From Alviniconcha marisindica (taxonomy: Eukaryota; Mollusca; Gastropoda; Provannidae), in contig JABMCL010000520.1 of the NCBI GenBank assembly GCA_018857735.1, forward strand, positions 297,501-361,500: a DNA stretch of 64,000 nucleotides. Direction: 5' to 3'. The position numbers and the translations under genes are program-made. The notes under the pieces were generated by a model that was not told the DNA's origin, did no database searches, and saw only the letters and a list, made by a program, of their open reading frames with translations. Each line of letters starts with the position of its first letter. The first letter of the stretch is position 1. This document shows positions 37,433 to 48,597 of this stretch, piece after piece.

Positions 37433-40400
37433 TCGCTCTTTTTATGTCCCTTTCTTTTTCATCCTTTTTTTTCTTCTTCTCTTTTCTTTTTGCATGGTTG
37501 AGAGTGTGGCATGGGGAAGTTGTAGTTGCTTTTCATTCATTTTTTAAGAATTTTGTTTTGTGTCACTTTAGGTTCTGTATTTCCAAATGAAATGAAGCAA
37601 GACAATGTGCCTGGCTGCTTAAAACGTCTGTAGGTGCATTTTTGTTGCCAATTGTCAGGTCAGTGAGATCAGTCTGTGGGTGCCTTTTTGTTGCCACTTG
37701 TCAGGTCAGTGACATCAGTCTGTGGGTGCCTTTTTGTTGCCACTTGTCAGGTCAGTGAGATCAGTCTGTGGGTGCCTTTTTGTTGCCAATTGTCAGGTCA
37801 GTAAGATCAGTCTGTGGGTGCCTTTTTGTTGCCAATTGTCAGGTCAGTGAGATCAGTCTGTGGATACCTTTTATTGTCTTCTGTGTTCCTCTTTTTTATG
37901 AAAATAGTGCACCTGTTTCCCTGGAGATGAACTGCACATATCACCTATGACTGATTTCAGTTCGCCTATCACTTGGTAACCACATTCCATCTTGGAGGGT
38001 TGACCTAGTGTTTGCTGTATTTTTGTGTTCCCAGACAGTGGTCAGGCTGCAAATGCTTGGGATTTTTAAAGTGCACACAGAAGTTGATGCATGCAGTTGG
38101 CATTATTGCACACAAGGGCTGTACCACCAGCCTGCACTGAAAGTTGATTCTGGGAGGGAAATCTCTTGCTGTACCAGGGAGTCGAACCCACACTAACTGA
38201 GCTGCATACCCACACCTTTTTTGTTGTCAATGGTCAGGTTGCTGAGATCACCTTTAACTTCTGGTACCGACTGTCAGAGGAGCTGTATCAACGGAACAAC
38301 CAAGTGCTGACCCAAGTCTTTCGACCCTATGTACAACGACTCATCATTGCTCTGTGTCGACACTGTCAGCTAGACTCCGACCATGTGAGTGTGGTGTGTA
38401 CAAATGTGTTGTTGTTTTTGTGGGGGGTTGGGAGGGGGGAAGTGTTTATTTTAGTTTGTTTTTCTTTTGCTATGATGTTTGATTGTTTCTTAGGTGTGTC
38501 TTTGTTTTGTGTTTTTGCTTCAGGAGGGTGTTCCTGATGAGAGTGGAGACTTTGGGGAGTTCCGACTTCGAGTGTCCGAGTTAATCAAAGACATCGTCTT
38601 CATCGCTGGTTCCTCCTGTTGCTTTGCCCAGGTACTGTATCTGTGTGTGTGTAGAAATGAAAAAAGGGGGGGGGCTGTAAATAACTTCATGTAGTAGGCT
38701 CTTGCGTGCTTGTTGAAAAATAATTGTGTGGTTAGGATCAGTCATGTGAGGTCTTAGTTTGTAGGAGCTACAAACTGCACTCTTTGGGGCCATAGATCAG
38801 GTATGGTGCAGGAACCCACAAGGGAAACGATTGGCAATACTGAAGAAAATAGTCAGCACTTTTGTCAAAGTAAAGGAGCCAGCAGTAAAGGAGCCAGCTA
38901 CCAATGGGGTCAACCGGGTGAACCATCTGCCAATGACAGGACAGAATTTTGGAGGTGTCCTAAGGTAGGCCACCCAAAACAAAAGCGGGGAAGGGTGGCC
39001 CTTTAAAATGAAGAGGGGGGGGTTTTTTCCTTGGTCAGGGGTGCCTTTAAATGGAAGTATGAAGGGAAGAGTGTTGTGAATAGAAGGGTGGTCCTTGGTC
39101 AGGGTGCCTTTAAATGGAAGTATGAAGGGAAGAGTGTTGTGAATAGAAGGGTGGTCCTTGGTCAGGGTGCCTTTAAATGGAAGTATGAAGGGAAGAGTGT
39201 TGTGAATAGAAGGGTTGTCCTTGGTTGGAGGTAGATTTGAGTGGAAAAGTGAAGGGATAGGTTTCAGAAAAAGTGATCACCAGGAGTTCTTCTGTGTAGG
39301 TGGGTGTCCCATCACATCCAATGTTGCGCGCACTTAATGACCCAGAGAAGACCCGTAACAACCCACCCAGATTAGCAGCATCACTGAATGTGAACATTTT
39401 GTTTTTGACCAGAATCCCCCTGTCATTTGCCACTTGAAGTGTCAGTTTGCTGGATCCAGAGAACGTTGAACCAGCTCAGCTGATGGGTACCACCAGGACT
39501 TCACTCCTTCTTTGAAACAATGTCCTGTTCTGCTTCAGATGTTTGAGAATCTCAGGAGTCAGTCTGCTGCGTCCACGTGGGAAACGTCAGAGGCGGCACT
39601 CTTCGTCATGACCGCGCTAGCCAAAAACATTCTGCCGTGAGTGTTTCCAGTGTTTTCTTTGGCATTGTTCGGAACATACAGGTGCTCGTCGTGCAACAAG
39701 TTTCAGCCTTTATGCTGTCAGAATAACTAAAAGGAATACTTGTTTTCTGCTGTAGAAAATAATGGTATGTTGTAGAAAAAGTAATAAGACTGTTGTACAA
39801 GCAGTGGAATGCTGGAAGTTGTCATGCTGTTGCCATGGGAACACGCAGTGGTCTGTCTCTAGATCTGTTTCTCAGGGAGGAGAATGAGGTGGTTCCAGAA
39901 TAGTGCATGCCATCCTGATATTGCCACCAGAGACCCAGGTTGCTATGGGAGCAGTACAGTGATGTCACAGTCCCTGTTTTTCAGGGAGGAGAATGAGCTG
40001 GAACCGCAGGTGGTACCAGCCATCCTGTCATAGCCACCAGAGGTCCTTGTTGCCCTGGAAACAGGAGAGTGACGTCTCTTCAGTTTTTCAGAGGGACTAT
40101 AAGGTGGTTCTGTAGGTAGTGCAAGCCATCCTGACATTGCTGCCAGAGAGCCATGTTGCCATGGGGACAGAAGAGTGGCATCAAAATTTGTATTTTTGAG
40201 GGTTAACAGCAAGTGGTTCAAATCAAGCCATCCTGACGTTGCTGCCAGTATTCTGTGTTGCCATAGGAACAGTATAGTGACATCACAGTGTTTTTCAGGA
40301 TTAACAAGAAGGTTGTGCAGGTCATCCTGATGTTGCTGCCAGTGTTCAGTGTTACGATGGGGACAGTGTAGTGACATCTCAGCCTGTGTTTTTCAGGGAG

Positions 40401-43400
40401 GAGAACGAGGTGGTTCCACAGGTGGTGCAGGCCATCCTGACGCTGCCGCCAGAGACCCACATAGCGGTGCGCTACACCAGCACACAGCTGCTAGGAGAGC
40501 TCAGCGAGTGGATAGAGCGACACCCGCAGCTGCTCGGTCAGTGCCGTCTTTTCATGGGGATGCCTAGAGTTGTCTGGGGGACTGGGAGGGGTGGAATTAT
40601 AGGTAGGCAGTAGTGTAATGGGATTCTTTTCTTTCTGGTATATTGCTGGTAATAGTGTCATGAGATTATTTTCTTTCTGGTATATTGCTGGTAATAGTGT
40701 AATGAGGTTATTTTCTTTCTGGTATATTGCTGGTAATAGTGTAATGAGGTTATTTTCTTTCTGGTATATTGCTGGTAATAGTGTAATGAGATTATTTTCT
40801 TTCTGGTATATTGCTGGTAATAGTGTAATGAGGTTATTTTCTTTCTGGTATATTGCTGGTAATAGTGTAATGAATTATTTTCTTTCTGGTATGTTGCTGG
40901 TAATAGTGTAATGAGGTTATTTTCTTTCTGGTATATTGCTGGTAATAGTGCAGAGATTATTTTCTTTCTGGTATATTGCTGGTAATGTGTCAATGAGTTA
41001 TTTTCTTTCTGTGTATATTGCTGGTAATAGTGTAATGAGATTATTTTCTTCTTGGAAATGTTGGTGGAAAAGGATAGTTTTTTCATGTTAGATTATTTTT
41101 TTTGTTATATATGTGGTAATTAGTGTAATGAAAAGTTATTTTTGTTTCTGTGTAGATCAATTGCACTTATAAATATGTGTTATCATGAGTTATTTTCTTT
41201 TATATTGTTGCTTCATGTGTGGCACATGGACATTATATTTCTTGCATATTGTTAGGTGTCATTTCTGTCTTGAACATTTTACCTTTGACATTTTTCTCAC
41301 TTAACATTGGAAATGTTGGAGAATGTTGTAAAGGGCAGTGAGTTTGTGTCGATCAGAAATTAGCACTATATAAAAGTTATTTGTTGTTATCATGAGTGTG
41401 CAGATCAGAGATTAGTGCTATATAAAAGTTATTTGTTATTATTATGAGTGTGCAGATCAGAGATTAGTGCTATATAAAAGTTATTTGTTGTTATCATGAG
41501 TGTGCAGATCAGAGATTAGCGCTATATAAAAGTTATTTGTTGTTATCATGAGTGTGCAGATCAGAGATTAAAGCGCTATGTAAACGTTACGTGTCCTTAC
41601 TGTGGTTGGGTCTTTGTTCAAACTCGTGAAATACCCTGTGACTGGTTGCTGTGGACAGACCCAGTGCTGCAGTACTTGCTGGGGGGGTTGCAGCAGCCCC
41701 AGCTGGCCTCCATGGCCGCCACAGCGCTGCAGAGCATCTCCACCCAGTGCAAGGATCAGATGACGGAGCACTTCCAGGGCCTGGTGCAGATTGTCCAGGC
41801 CATGGACACCTTCAACCTCTCCACTGAGGCTGCCATCGGCCTCCTCAAAGGTGGGCTTGGCTTGGGCTGTGAACTTCAGGGCTTAAGATGTGATGTTGCT
41901 GTGCTTGCAGTGGGAACTTTCTGGGTTTGTGGTGTGAACTTACTGTGCTTGTAGGTGTGAACTTCCTGGGTTTTAGGTGTGATATTACTGGGCTTGGGGT
42001 GTGAACTTATAGGGGTTGGGATGTGAACTTCTGCACTTGGGGTGTGATCTTACTGAGCCCAGGGTGTGAACTATCTGGCTTTAGGTGTGAAGCTAACGGG
42101 CTTGGGGTGTGGACTTAACTGGGCTGGGGGTGTGACCTTGCTAGGCTTGGGTGTGAACTTGGTGGGCTTGGGCTGTGAATATAGTGAGCTTGGAATGTGA
42201 ACTTACTGGGCTTGGGCTGTGAACTTTAGGGTTTGTGATGTGAGCTTCTAGGATTTGGGCTTAGGCTGTGAACTTTTAATGTATTTGCATTTTGTGCAAA
42301 AACAATACAGAGTGTTATAGTATAGTGATAACATTGTACATGATTGTACAATACACTGCAACATGACATACTACACAAAACGAGTGAAACGGAAGGGAGC
42401 AATAACAATACTGAGAAAGTACTAGAACAGATTTATGTAACTTGCAACATTACTATACATGTACTTAACACTCATTTGGAATGGAAAATGTCTCAGGGAA
42501 CAGTGTTGTAAAAACACATTTTGAGACTTGACTGTTGACACATTCCAGGTGCTGCTACCATCCTGGCTCGGCTACATCATGGGAAAATCTCTGACGGTCT
42601 TCGACAGCTGTGTCTATGTCAGATTACCCCTTTGAAGGTGGGTTTTTATGCTGCCATCTACCCCTTCTCCACCCGCCTACTCTCCACCCCTCAACCACCC
42701 CCACAGATCATACCCCACCACCCCCACCCCTCAGGCTTTAGACTGTATATAGTTAACCATATCCCCAGCCCTGGATTTTCCTTCATTCACTCTTAACCCA
42801 GCGTGAATCAGATGTTTAATCCACTTTGATGTAAACCTGTGAAAATACGCCCTCCTTCCCCACCAACAACCCCCTCACCACCACCATTTTGTTGTTCACA
42901 TTTGTATAGTTTTGCAGACATCAGATTTTTCTATTAAGAGATGGAATTCTGTCAATTTAGGTGCATCAGGGGTTATTCTTGAGAAGAGCAAGATTTACAA
43001 AGCTGTGTTTGAGTTCTTTGTAGGGTTGGGGAGGGTAACATCTGGGAATTTCCATCCCAAGTGGTATTTCTGAATCTGATGTTTGTGTTTGGGTGCTGAT
43101 TCAGTTTCCCTATTGCGGGTACTGTTTCCTGCATGGTAATCTAGATTATGATGCAGAGTGCACAGGCCTGGGGTCCACTGTCTGTTGGTTATTAAACACT
43201 CCTCTGTTGTTGTTTTCCTTCTTGGGGGAGGGTGTTTTTCCCATGGACAACGTGAATGAATGGACTGACTGGCCATTGTTTGTACCATTGATTTGTATTA
43301 TGTGTACCACCTGTGAGTACAGTGGGCTGATGCCTTGGGTTGTTCGTGTCTATGCAGGGGTTGTTGGACAGCACTGAAGCAGTCAAGCAGGGTTCTCCCA

Positions 43401-46400
43401 CAGACCCAACTGTGTGGCTGGACCGACTGGCGGCAATTTTCAGGTATTGCTGCTGCTGTTTCAGGGTTTTTGAACTACTCTTCCCTGGTCTCTCACCCTC
43501 ATCACTTCTCCTCTCCCACCCTTATCACCCACCTCTCCCCTGTCACCTCACGTCTCTGTCACCCGTATCATCCCACCTCTTCCTTGTCACCTCACACCCA
43601 CTTCTCCCTTGTCACCCCACTTCTCTGTCATCCATTGCACCCAATTTCTCCTACCCATATCACCCCACCTCTCTCTTATCATCTCACTTCTGTCGTCCAT
43701 CTCACCTAACCTCTCCCCCGTATAACCATGCCTCTCCCTTATCATCTCACTTCTCATCATCCATCTCACCTGACCTCTCCCACCCTTATCACCCCACCTC
43801 ACCCTTGTCACCTCACTTCTCTGTCATCCATCTCACCTCACCTCTCTCACCCTTATAACCATGTCACTCTTACCCTTTTCATCTCACTTCTCTCTCACCT
43901 GTATCACCTCACCTCTCTCATTCTTATAACCATCCCTCTCACCCTTATTACCTCACCTCTCTCACCAATCGCACCTCTCTCATCTATCTCACATACCTCT
44001 CATTCTTAAAACCATGCCTCTCTTATCCTTATCACATCACCTCTCTCACCCCTATCACCTAGCCTCTCTTACCTTTATCACCTCACCTCTCTCATCCTTA
44101 TAACCATGCCTCTCTTACCCTTATTGCCTCTCCCACCCTTTTCACTACACACCACCCTTACATCACCTCCCCCATCCTTTTCCCTTTTCACTACACACCA
44201 CCCTTACCATACCTCCCATCCTTATCACCTCTCCCACCCTTTTCACTACACACCACCCTTACCACACTTCCCATCCTTATCACCCACCCTTTTCACTACA
44301 CACCACCCTTACCATACCTCCCATCCTTTTCACCTCTCCCACCCTTTTCACTACACACCACCCTTACCATACCTCCCATCCTTTTCACCTCTCCCACCCT
44401 TTTCACTACACACCACCCTTACCATACCTCCCATCCTTTTCACCTCTCCCACCCTTTTCACTACACACCACCCTTACCATACCTCCCATCCTTTTCACCT
44501 CTCCCACCCTTTTCACTACACACCACCCTTACCATACCTCCCATCCTTATCACCTCTCCCACCCTTTTCACTACACACCACCCTTACCATACCTCCCATC
44601 CTTATCACCTCTCCCACCCTTTTTACTACACACCACCCTTACCATACCTCCCATCCTTTTCACCTCTCCCACCCTTTTCACTACACACCACCCTTACCAT
44701 ACCTCCCATCCTTATCACCTCTCCCACCCTTTTTACTACACACCACCCTTACCATACCTCCCATCTTTATCACCTCTCCCACCCTTTTCACTACACACCA
44801 CCCTTACCATACCTCCCATCCTTATCACTTCTCCCACCCTTATTATTTATTACCCCCCCCCCCCCCCCAAAAAAAAAACCCATCAGGAAAGCGATGAACC
44901 TTGTGTGCAATGTGGTAGTTGACTGATGACTGACCAGGTTTTTTATTATCTGATTTGCACAGGTACACCAACCCCACAGTGACCAATGGCCAGATGCATC
45001 CATGCCAGCCAGTTATCATGGAGGTACGTGGTTCAGTCATGGTTTCACCATGGCTTGTACATGTGGGTTGCTGTGTCAGTGAATGGTTGCTGTGCAGATG
45101 ATTCTGTGTGGTTCACAGGACCTTAAAATCCAGGAACTAATAAACAAGTGTGTTTGAGTGTGTGTGTGCTTCTTCCTTCACTGCACTGTTATGTGCCTTC
45201 AGGTGAACTGTTTGATTTGTGCTTGTGTAGATTTGGCATCTTTCAAGTTACTATCATGGTAAAGTGTGTGTTTCTGTTGCAGCTATGGCCAGTGAGGTCA
45301 CTGTCATGGTAAAGTGGGGTTTTTTGTTGCAGCTATGGCCAGTGAGGTCATTGTCATGGTAAAGTGTGTGTTTTTGTTACAGCTATGGCCAGTGTTGTCA
45401 CAGGCCTGCAGCAAATACCAGGCAGACATCCGGGTGATAGAGCGATGTTGCCGGTGTATTCGCTTTGCCATCCGCTGTCTGGGCAAAAACTCCGCCACTC
45501 TCCTCACCCCTCTAGTCACACAGGTATGGCGGAATTCACCTCTCCCCATGTGCCCGATGTTTCTGCCAGCATAAAGTAGCAGTCTTTGCAGTGTGGAGTT
45601 TATCACTATATCAGCAACTTTCTAGTAATAATAATGAATATTAAAGTATCAGTGTGATACAAAGGCTAGTGAAGATGACTGAACAAACACTGAGGAAAAT
45701 ATCTTGTGCTTGTTACTTGGTGGAAATAAAATTCTCATGTCATAAGCACTTTGTTTGTAAATGAGCCCAAATGCAGCTGCACTTGGTGCACCAGCACTTG
45801 ACTGTAATCTGACTGAATGTTCTGACCCAACTTGCAGATGGTGCAGCTGTACTCAGTGCACCAGCACTCATGTTTCCTGTACCTGGGCAGTATTCTGGTG
45901 GACGAGTACGGGGGTGAAACAGGCTGTATACCTGGTCTCTTAGATATGCTACAGGTAAGTGTCTTATAGATATGGTACAGGTGAGGGTCTTTCAGATATG
46001 ATCCAGGTAAGGGTCTCTTAGATATGCTACAGGTAAATGTCTTGGATATGATACAGCTGGGGGGCTCTTAGATATGCTACAGGTAAGTGTCTTTCAGATA
46101 TGCTACAGGTAATGGTCTTTTAGATATGCTACAGGTAAGTGTCTTTTAGACCTGCTACAGGTAAGGATTCCTTAGATATGCTACAGGTAAGAGTCTTGTA
46201 GATATGCTGCAGGTAAGGGTCTTTTAGATATGCTACAGGTAGGATCCCTTAGCTATGCTACAGGTAAGGGTTATTTTACAGGTACAGGTGAGAGGTGTAT
46301 GTGTGGGTCAAACAGGCTGTGCACATGGTGTCTTCAGTAAGCTGTGGCTTAGGGCCAGAGACAGGTCTGTTAAATATTCTTACAGTTATGGATCAGAAAT

Positions 46401-48597
46401 GAGAGTGGAGATGACATGATATGCATAATTAGGCTCGCCCTTTCTTCTCCACCTTTGTTGCTACTTTTGTTGGGGTTCTTTTGTGGTGATTCTTTCTTTG
46501 TAGTGCTTGAGCAATTTTCTGATTGCTGTTGTGTGGTGTTTGCAGGCTTTTTGTGGCCCTACTTTCAAGATCCTAGAGGAACACAATGGGCTGAGGAACC
46601 ATCCTGACACAGTCGATGACCTCTTCAGGTTATGTTTGAGGTCAGTGTGTTATGGGGGGCTTGTGAGTGTGTGTGGGGGGGGGGGGGGGATTGTACTTTG
46701 TATTGGTGGTTAGAGGGTTGTGTTTGGGGAGGAAGCACTGTATCCATGCATGCATTCAAGAGTGAGTCCTCACCGTCAGCTACATCCGTTCGACTCTCTT
46801 GCAGATTTGTACAGAGGGCGCCACTGTCCTTCCTGCAATCCGCCATGTGCAAACCATTGCTGTGTTGCGCCATCGCTGCCTGCTCGCTGGACCACAAAGA
46901 TGCCAACGCCTCCGTCATGAAGTTCCTCTCCGATTTCATCAAGTGTGCGCGGGAAAAGGAGGTGAGGGGTAGAATCCAGGTGGCCTGTGGTTCTGGGGCT
47001 CATCATTTGTATTTAAAAGGAACAGAGGAAAGATGCAACTGTTCAATCACAGGTCTGTCCCAGCAGACTGTGCCACCAGAAGAAAAATGCTAGGGAAACC
47101 AAGATTGCATCCAGAAAAGAGAGAAACAGACAGTCACTTTCACTGCCCCTCCCCCCCCATTGCATCTTCATACAACAAACAATCCTAGTGCTGACATTGT
47201 TGCTGTAAAAAGTTCACAGTGACAGTCAGTTGTGTGATTTTGTATGATGACATCATGTTGGAATTTATTGTTAGTACAAATAAGATGAATAACTTACTGT
47301 GAAGAAAAAAGAAAAGACATACTCCAGGCTAATGATTTCCACACCCCTATGTAGACGTTAAAATCCATTGTTATTGAAAAAAATTCATATGCTTAGCGAA
47401 GGATTTCTGATATGTTCAGATACGTAGCCAGACCAAGGATTTAAAAAAAAATTCAGATACAGAGCCAGGCAGAGGATTTCTGGACAGCCATCCCAACACT
47501 GGTTACTTCGTCTGTTTCAGGATCGGGATGACTTTGAGGTTCGGTCAACAGCAGTCAAACAGTTGCTGACGGACCACGGCCAGGCCCTGGTCCATGCCAC
47601 CATCAATGCCTGCGTCTTCTGCCTCCCCAGCTACATGATCCCCGATGTGGCCGAGGTCCTGTATGAGTTAATGCTGGTGGACCGAGCGGTGAGTTTCAGG
47701 GGGTGGGTCACAGCCCGCACCTTATTCTGTTTTTGAGAGATTAAGGCATGGCACTTTGGGGACTGTATATAATCCAAATCAAATGGAGCTAAGTAATCTG
47801 TCTGTTTGAAATGTCTGCAGGTACATTTTTGTTCTTAATTGTCAGGTCACAGAGGTCAGTTTTCTGAACTGTAGTTTATTTATGATCACTTGTACATTTT
47901 GTAATTACACAAGGATAGAAGTACTTCTGTGCTACATCTGTAAAAACAAAATGGTAATTTGCATGTTAAATAACATCCACTGACTGCAGTCCCCAAACAT
48001 CCATCTTTGTGGCACTTTGAACCAGTGTTAACAGGCAGAATAAATGTTTTTGTGACAACTGTTTGGCTGTAATGGTTAAACACTGACTTTTGGGTGTTTG
48101 TTGTTGACAGACATTCTGTGTGTGGTTGGAGACGACGCTGAAAGCCCTGCCAACAGAAAACAGCGGGGGTGCTGTCACAGCAACCAGAAAGCAACTGACA
48201 GATTTCCACAAGTCTGTCACAACGTGAGTACCGCCCCTGGTGACTGAAATGTTAACTATCAGAAGACCTTGGGCTCAGGGCCCTTTAGATCCACAGGTGT
48301 GTGGATATTACACATGCAGACCTATAGATCTGTATTCATCCAAGTGGAGAAACTACATTTATTTTGTTTGTATTTTGGAGATTGTTTAAATCTGAAGCCA
48401 TTTGTCAGTAAGATGAAAAGAGACTGTGTTTTTTTTGTTTTTCTTTTTTTTACTATGTTCATTGAAAGTCAGCTAACCATTTCCTCATCTGATTTGTTCT
48501 TGGCATTCATTTGAACTTTTTTCTCTTCTTTTCTAGGGCAGAGGAACTGAAGCAGCTGATGCATGCTGTGCGGGATTTCTCTCGTCTCTACAGATAA
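26139..48597 (+). CDS. TNPO3: Transportin-3 (nuclear import receptor for SR proteins), complete
   Basis: TNPO3 is an importin-beta family carrier that brings RS-domain splicing factors into the nucleus and releases them on Ran-GTP. Twenty-seven coding exons: 26139-26255, 27822-27911, 28577-28618, 29222-29293, 30125-30198, 31175-31238, 31909-32001, 34492-34635, 35237-35311, 35830-35930, 36550-36625, 37255-37317, 38238-38384, 38524-38631, 39539-39636, 40397-40536, 41659-41850, 42549-42637, 43358-43443, 44963-45023, 45383-45523, 45838-45954, 46546-46640, 46805-46961, 47521-47688, 48111-48223, 48537-48597. They total 2784 bases, 927 aa plus stop, close to the ~923 aa of vertebrates, and every phase fits. 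Conserved blocks include [43 protein letters not shown] and PDVAEVL. The arginine helix that binds RS cargo is kept ([13 protein letters not shown], about residues 664-676). The start has A at -3 and G at +4. All introns are GT-AG. Confidence 0.98.
28628..28687 (+). repeat. (TC)n microsatellite in TNPO3 intron 3
   Basis: About 30 TC dinucleotides begin ten bases after the exon 3 donor (28619). A second (TC)n tract of similar length lies at about 37373-37430, 55 bases after exon 12. Confidence 0.97.
29279..29490 (+). repeat. TNPO3: Tandem copies of the TNPO3 exon 4 donor junction
   Basis: The true exon end GATTGTAACGCAG|GTAAGC at 29293/29294 is followed by about four ~45-bp units: GATTGTAACACAG|GTAAGC, GATTGTAAACACAG|GTAAGC, GATTGTAAACATAG|GTAAAC and an earlier diverged GATTGTAAACATGGATAAGC. 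Each is joined by ACATTGTTGTATGAGTCTGG-like sequence. At least two copies keep a donor as strong as the real one. Confidence 0.95.
30530..31130 (+). repeat. ~57-bp degenerate minisatellite in TNPO3 intron 5
   Basis: About ten units resemble GGAAAGCTGTTTTCCCAATA, then GGGATGAGTAAGTGGTAA and ACAGTAAACATGTGTCA. It ends just before exon 6 (31175). The unit carries both an AGGG acceptor-like and a GTAAGT donor-like piece, but I see no exon-derived core. Confidence 0.85.
32200..32420 (-). mobile_element. SINE-like dispersed element in TNPO3 intron 7
   Basis: GGCTGGTGCCACATGAAACA, TGTGTACACCATACAACCAT, GCCACATACATA and CACCTGCACTTTTGGCA recur in the same order at 50608-50790, where the element carries a tRNA-like head on the minus strand. 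Here only the body is visible. Confidence 0.8.
32780..33895 (+). repeat. ~29-bp minisatellite rich in CAGCTG, about 38 copies
   Basis: A 1.1-kb array in TNPO3 intron 7 repeats GCCAGCTGACACTGTATCAA followed by CTGTTGTCT. Nearly every unit keeps the palindromic E-box CAGCTG; copies vary by small changes, with a few carrying AGATGGTAC instead. Confidence 0.97.
34110..34360 (-). mobile_element. Non-LTR retrotransposon 3' end in TNPO3 intron 7
   Basis: On the minus strand it reads LIKIGYS..., [19 protein letters not shown] and ends with GGGCGCTCTAGAAATCCTCT and (TTATTA)n at 34115-34135. The same tail occurs at 54765-54850, so the two copies belong to one family. It is 5'-truncated and antisense to TNPO3. 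Confidence 0.85.
34396..34491 (+). repeat. TNPO3: Short tandem repeat abutting the TNPO3 exon 8 acceptor
   Basis: Four ~25-bp units of TGATGCTTTGTTTGTGCCCT form the polypyrimidine-side sequence up to the acceptor CCCTGCAG at 34491. The acceptor region itself seems to be the source of the unit. Confidence 0.8.
37640..37875 (+). repeat. TNPO3: Tandem array resembling the TNPO3 exon 13 acceptor
   Basis: Five ~45-bp units read CTTTTTGTTGCCAATTGTCAG|GTCAGTGAGATCAGT. The true junction at 38237/38238 reads TTTTTGTTGTCAATGGTCAG|GTTGCTGAGATCACC. The array sits about 370 bases upstream, separated by a SINE-like insertion (38025-38225). A diverged single copy also lies at about 47815-47870 in intron 25. 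Confidence 0.85.
38025..38225 (-). mobile_element. tRNA-derived SINE-like fragment before TNPO3 exon 13
   Basis: On the minus strand a polymerase III B-box GGTTCGACTCC (38178-38188) follows a GCAGCTCAGTTAG A-box-like piece, and then a body GAGATTTCCCTCCCAGAATC. The boxes are too close for a real tRNA, so a decayed SINE head is inferred. Confidence 0.6.
39036..39235 (+). repeat. 63-bp minisatellite, 3 copies, TNPO3 intron 14
   Basis: GTGCCTTTAAATGGAAGTAT starts at 39041, 39104 and 39167 with nearly identical units between. Confidence 0.95.
39866..40396 (+). repeat. TNPO3: Five decaying copies of the TNPO3 exon 16 acceptor and exon start
   Basis: Units of about 105 bp begin near 39868, 39976, 40081, 40191 and 40290 and lead into the true junction TTTTTCAG|GGAGGAGAACGAGG at 40396/40397. 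Each includes homologues of GGTGGTTCC, GCCATCCTGACGCTG and CCAGAGACCCA, that is, about 60 coding bases, plus intron spacer GCTATGGGAGCAGTACAGTG. The first two copies are closest to the exon but carry in-frame TAG codons. Confidence 0.95.
40620..41062 (+). repeat. ~42-bp minisatellite, about 10 copies, TNPO3 intron 16
   Basis: Units read TTTTCTTTCTGGTATATTGC then TGGTAATAGTGTAATGAGGT. Both strands are open over long stretches (peptides repeating [11 protein letters not shown] or [11 protein letters not shown]), which is explained wholly by the repeat. Confidence 0.97.
41330..41600 (+). repeat. ~53-bp repeat derived from a retroelement tail
   Basis: Five units contain GTGCAGATCAGAGATTAG, CGCTATATAAAAGTTATT and TGTTGTTATCATGA. 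The GCGCTATATAAA phrase is typical of 3' tails of SINE/LINE elements in aquatic animals, so the array is inferred to be an amplified tail. Confidence 0.8.
41851..42270 (+). repeat. TNPO3: ~22-25 bp array starting at the TNPO3 exon 17 donor
   Basis: From the donor GTGGGCTTGG onward, about 15 variants of GGGCTTGGGGTGTGAACTTA CTG follow. The array begins at the splice site itself, so the intron start is the likely source. Confidence 0.85.
43480..44850 (+). repeat. Pyrimidine-rich minisatellites, TNPO3 intron 19
   Basis: From about 43480 to 44100 runs a loose array of CACCTCTCTCACCCTTATAA units. From 44100 to 44850 it becomes a regular 55-bp array (for example ACCATACCTCCCATCCTT at 44311 and 44366), about 13 copies, ending at a C16 tract. 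The 263-residue open frame here is repeat only. Confidence 0.95.
45270..45382 (+). repeat. TNPO3: Two copies of the TNPO3 exon 21 acceptor junction
   Basis: GTTGCAGCTATGGCCAGTG occurs near 45277 and 45328, then the true GTTACAG|CTATGGCCAGTG at 45382/45383. The ~51-bp unit is completed by AGGTCACTGTCATGGTAAAG. Both upstream copies keep an intact acceptor. Confidence 0.95.
45774..45805 (+). repeat. TNPO3: Partial copy of the TNPO3 exon 22 start
   Basis: GCAGCTGCACTTGGTGCACC AGCACTTG resembles exon 22 at 45842-45871 (GCAGCTGTACTCAGTGCACC AGCACTCATG), 68 bases upstream. Confidence 0.8.
45937..46285 (+). repeat. TNPO3: Tandem array of the TNPO3 exon 22 donor junction
   Basis: The true exon end CTTAGATATGCTACAG|GTAAGT at 45954/45955 is followed by about 12 units of 26-28 bp with the same core, most reading GATATGCTACAG|GTAAGN or GTGAGG. 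This is a run of consecutive donor-like sites over 330 bases; reading through the first gives a TAG within ten codons. Confidence 0.97.

Noticed and set aside
40618..41086. Open frames on both strands with repeating [11 protein letters not shown] and [11 protein letters not shown]
   Set aside because: Explained by the ~42-bp tandem repeat; no start, domain or splice logic.
44106..44897. 263-residue open frame
   Set aside because: It is a translation of the 55-bp minisatellite in TNPO3 intron 19.
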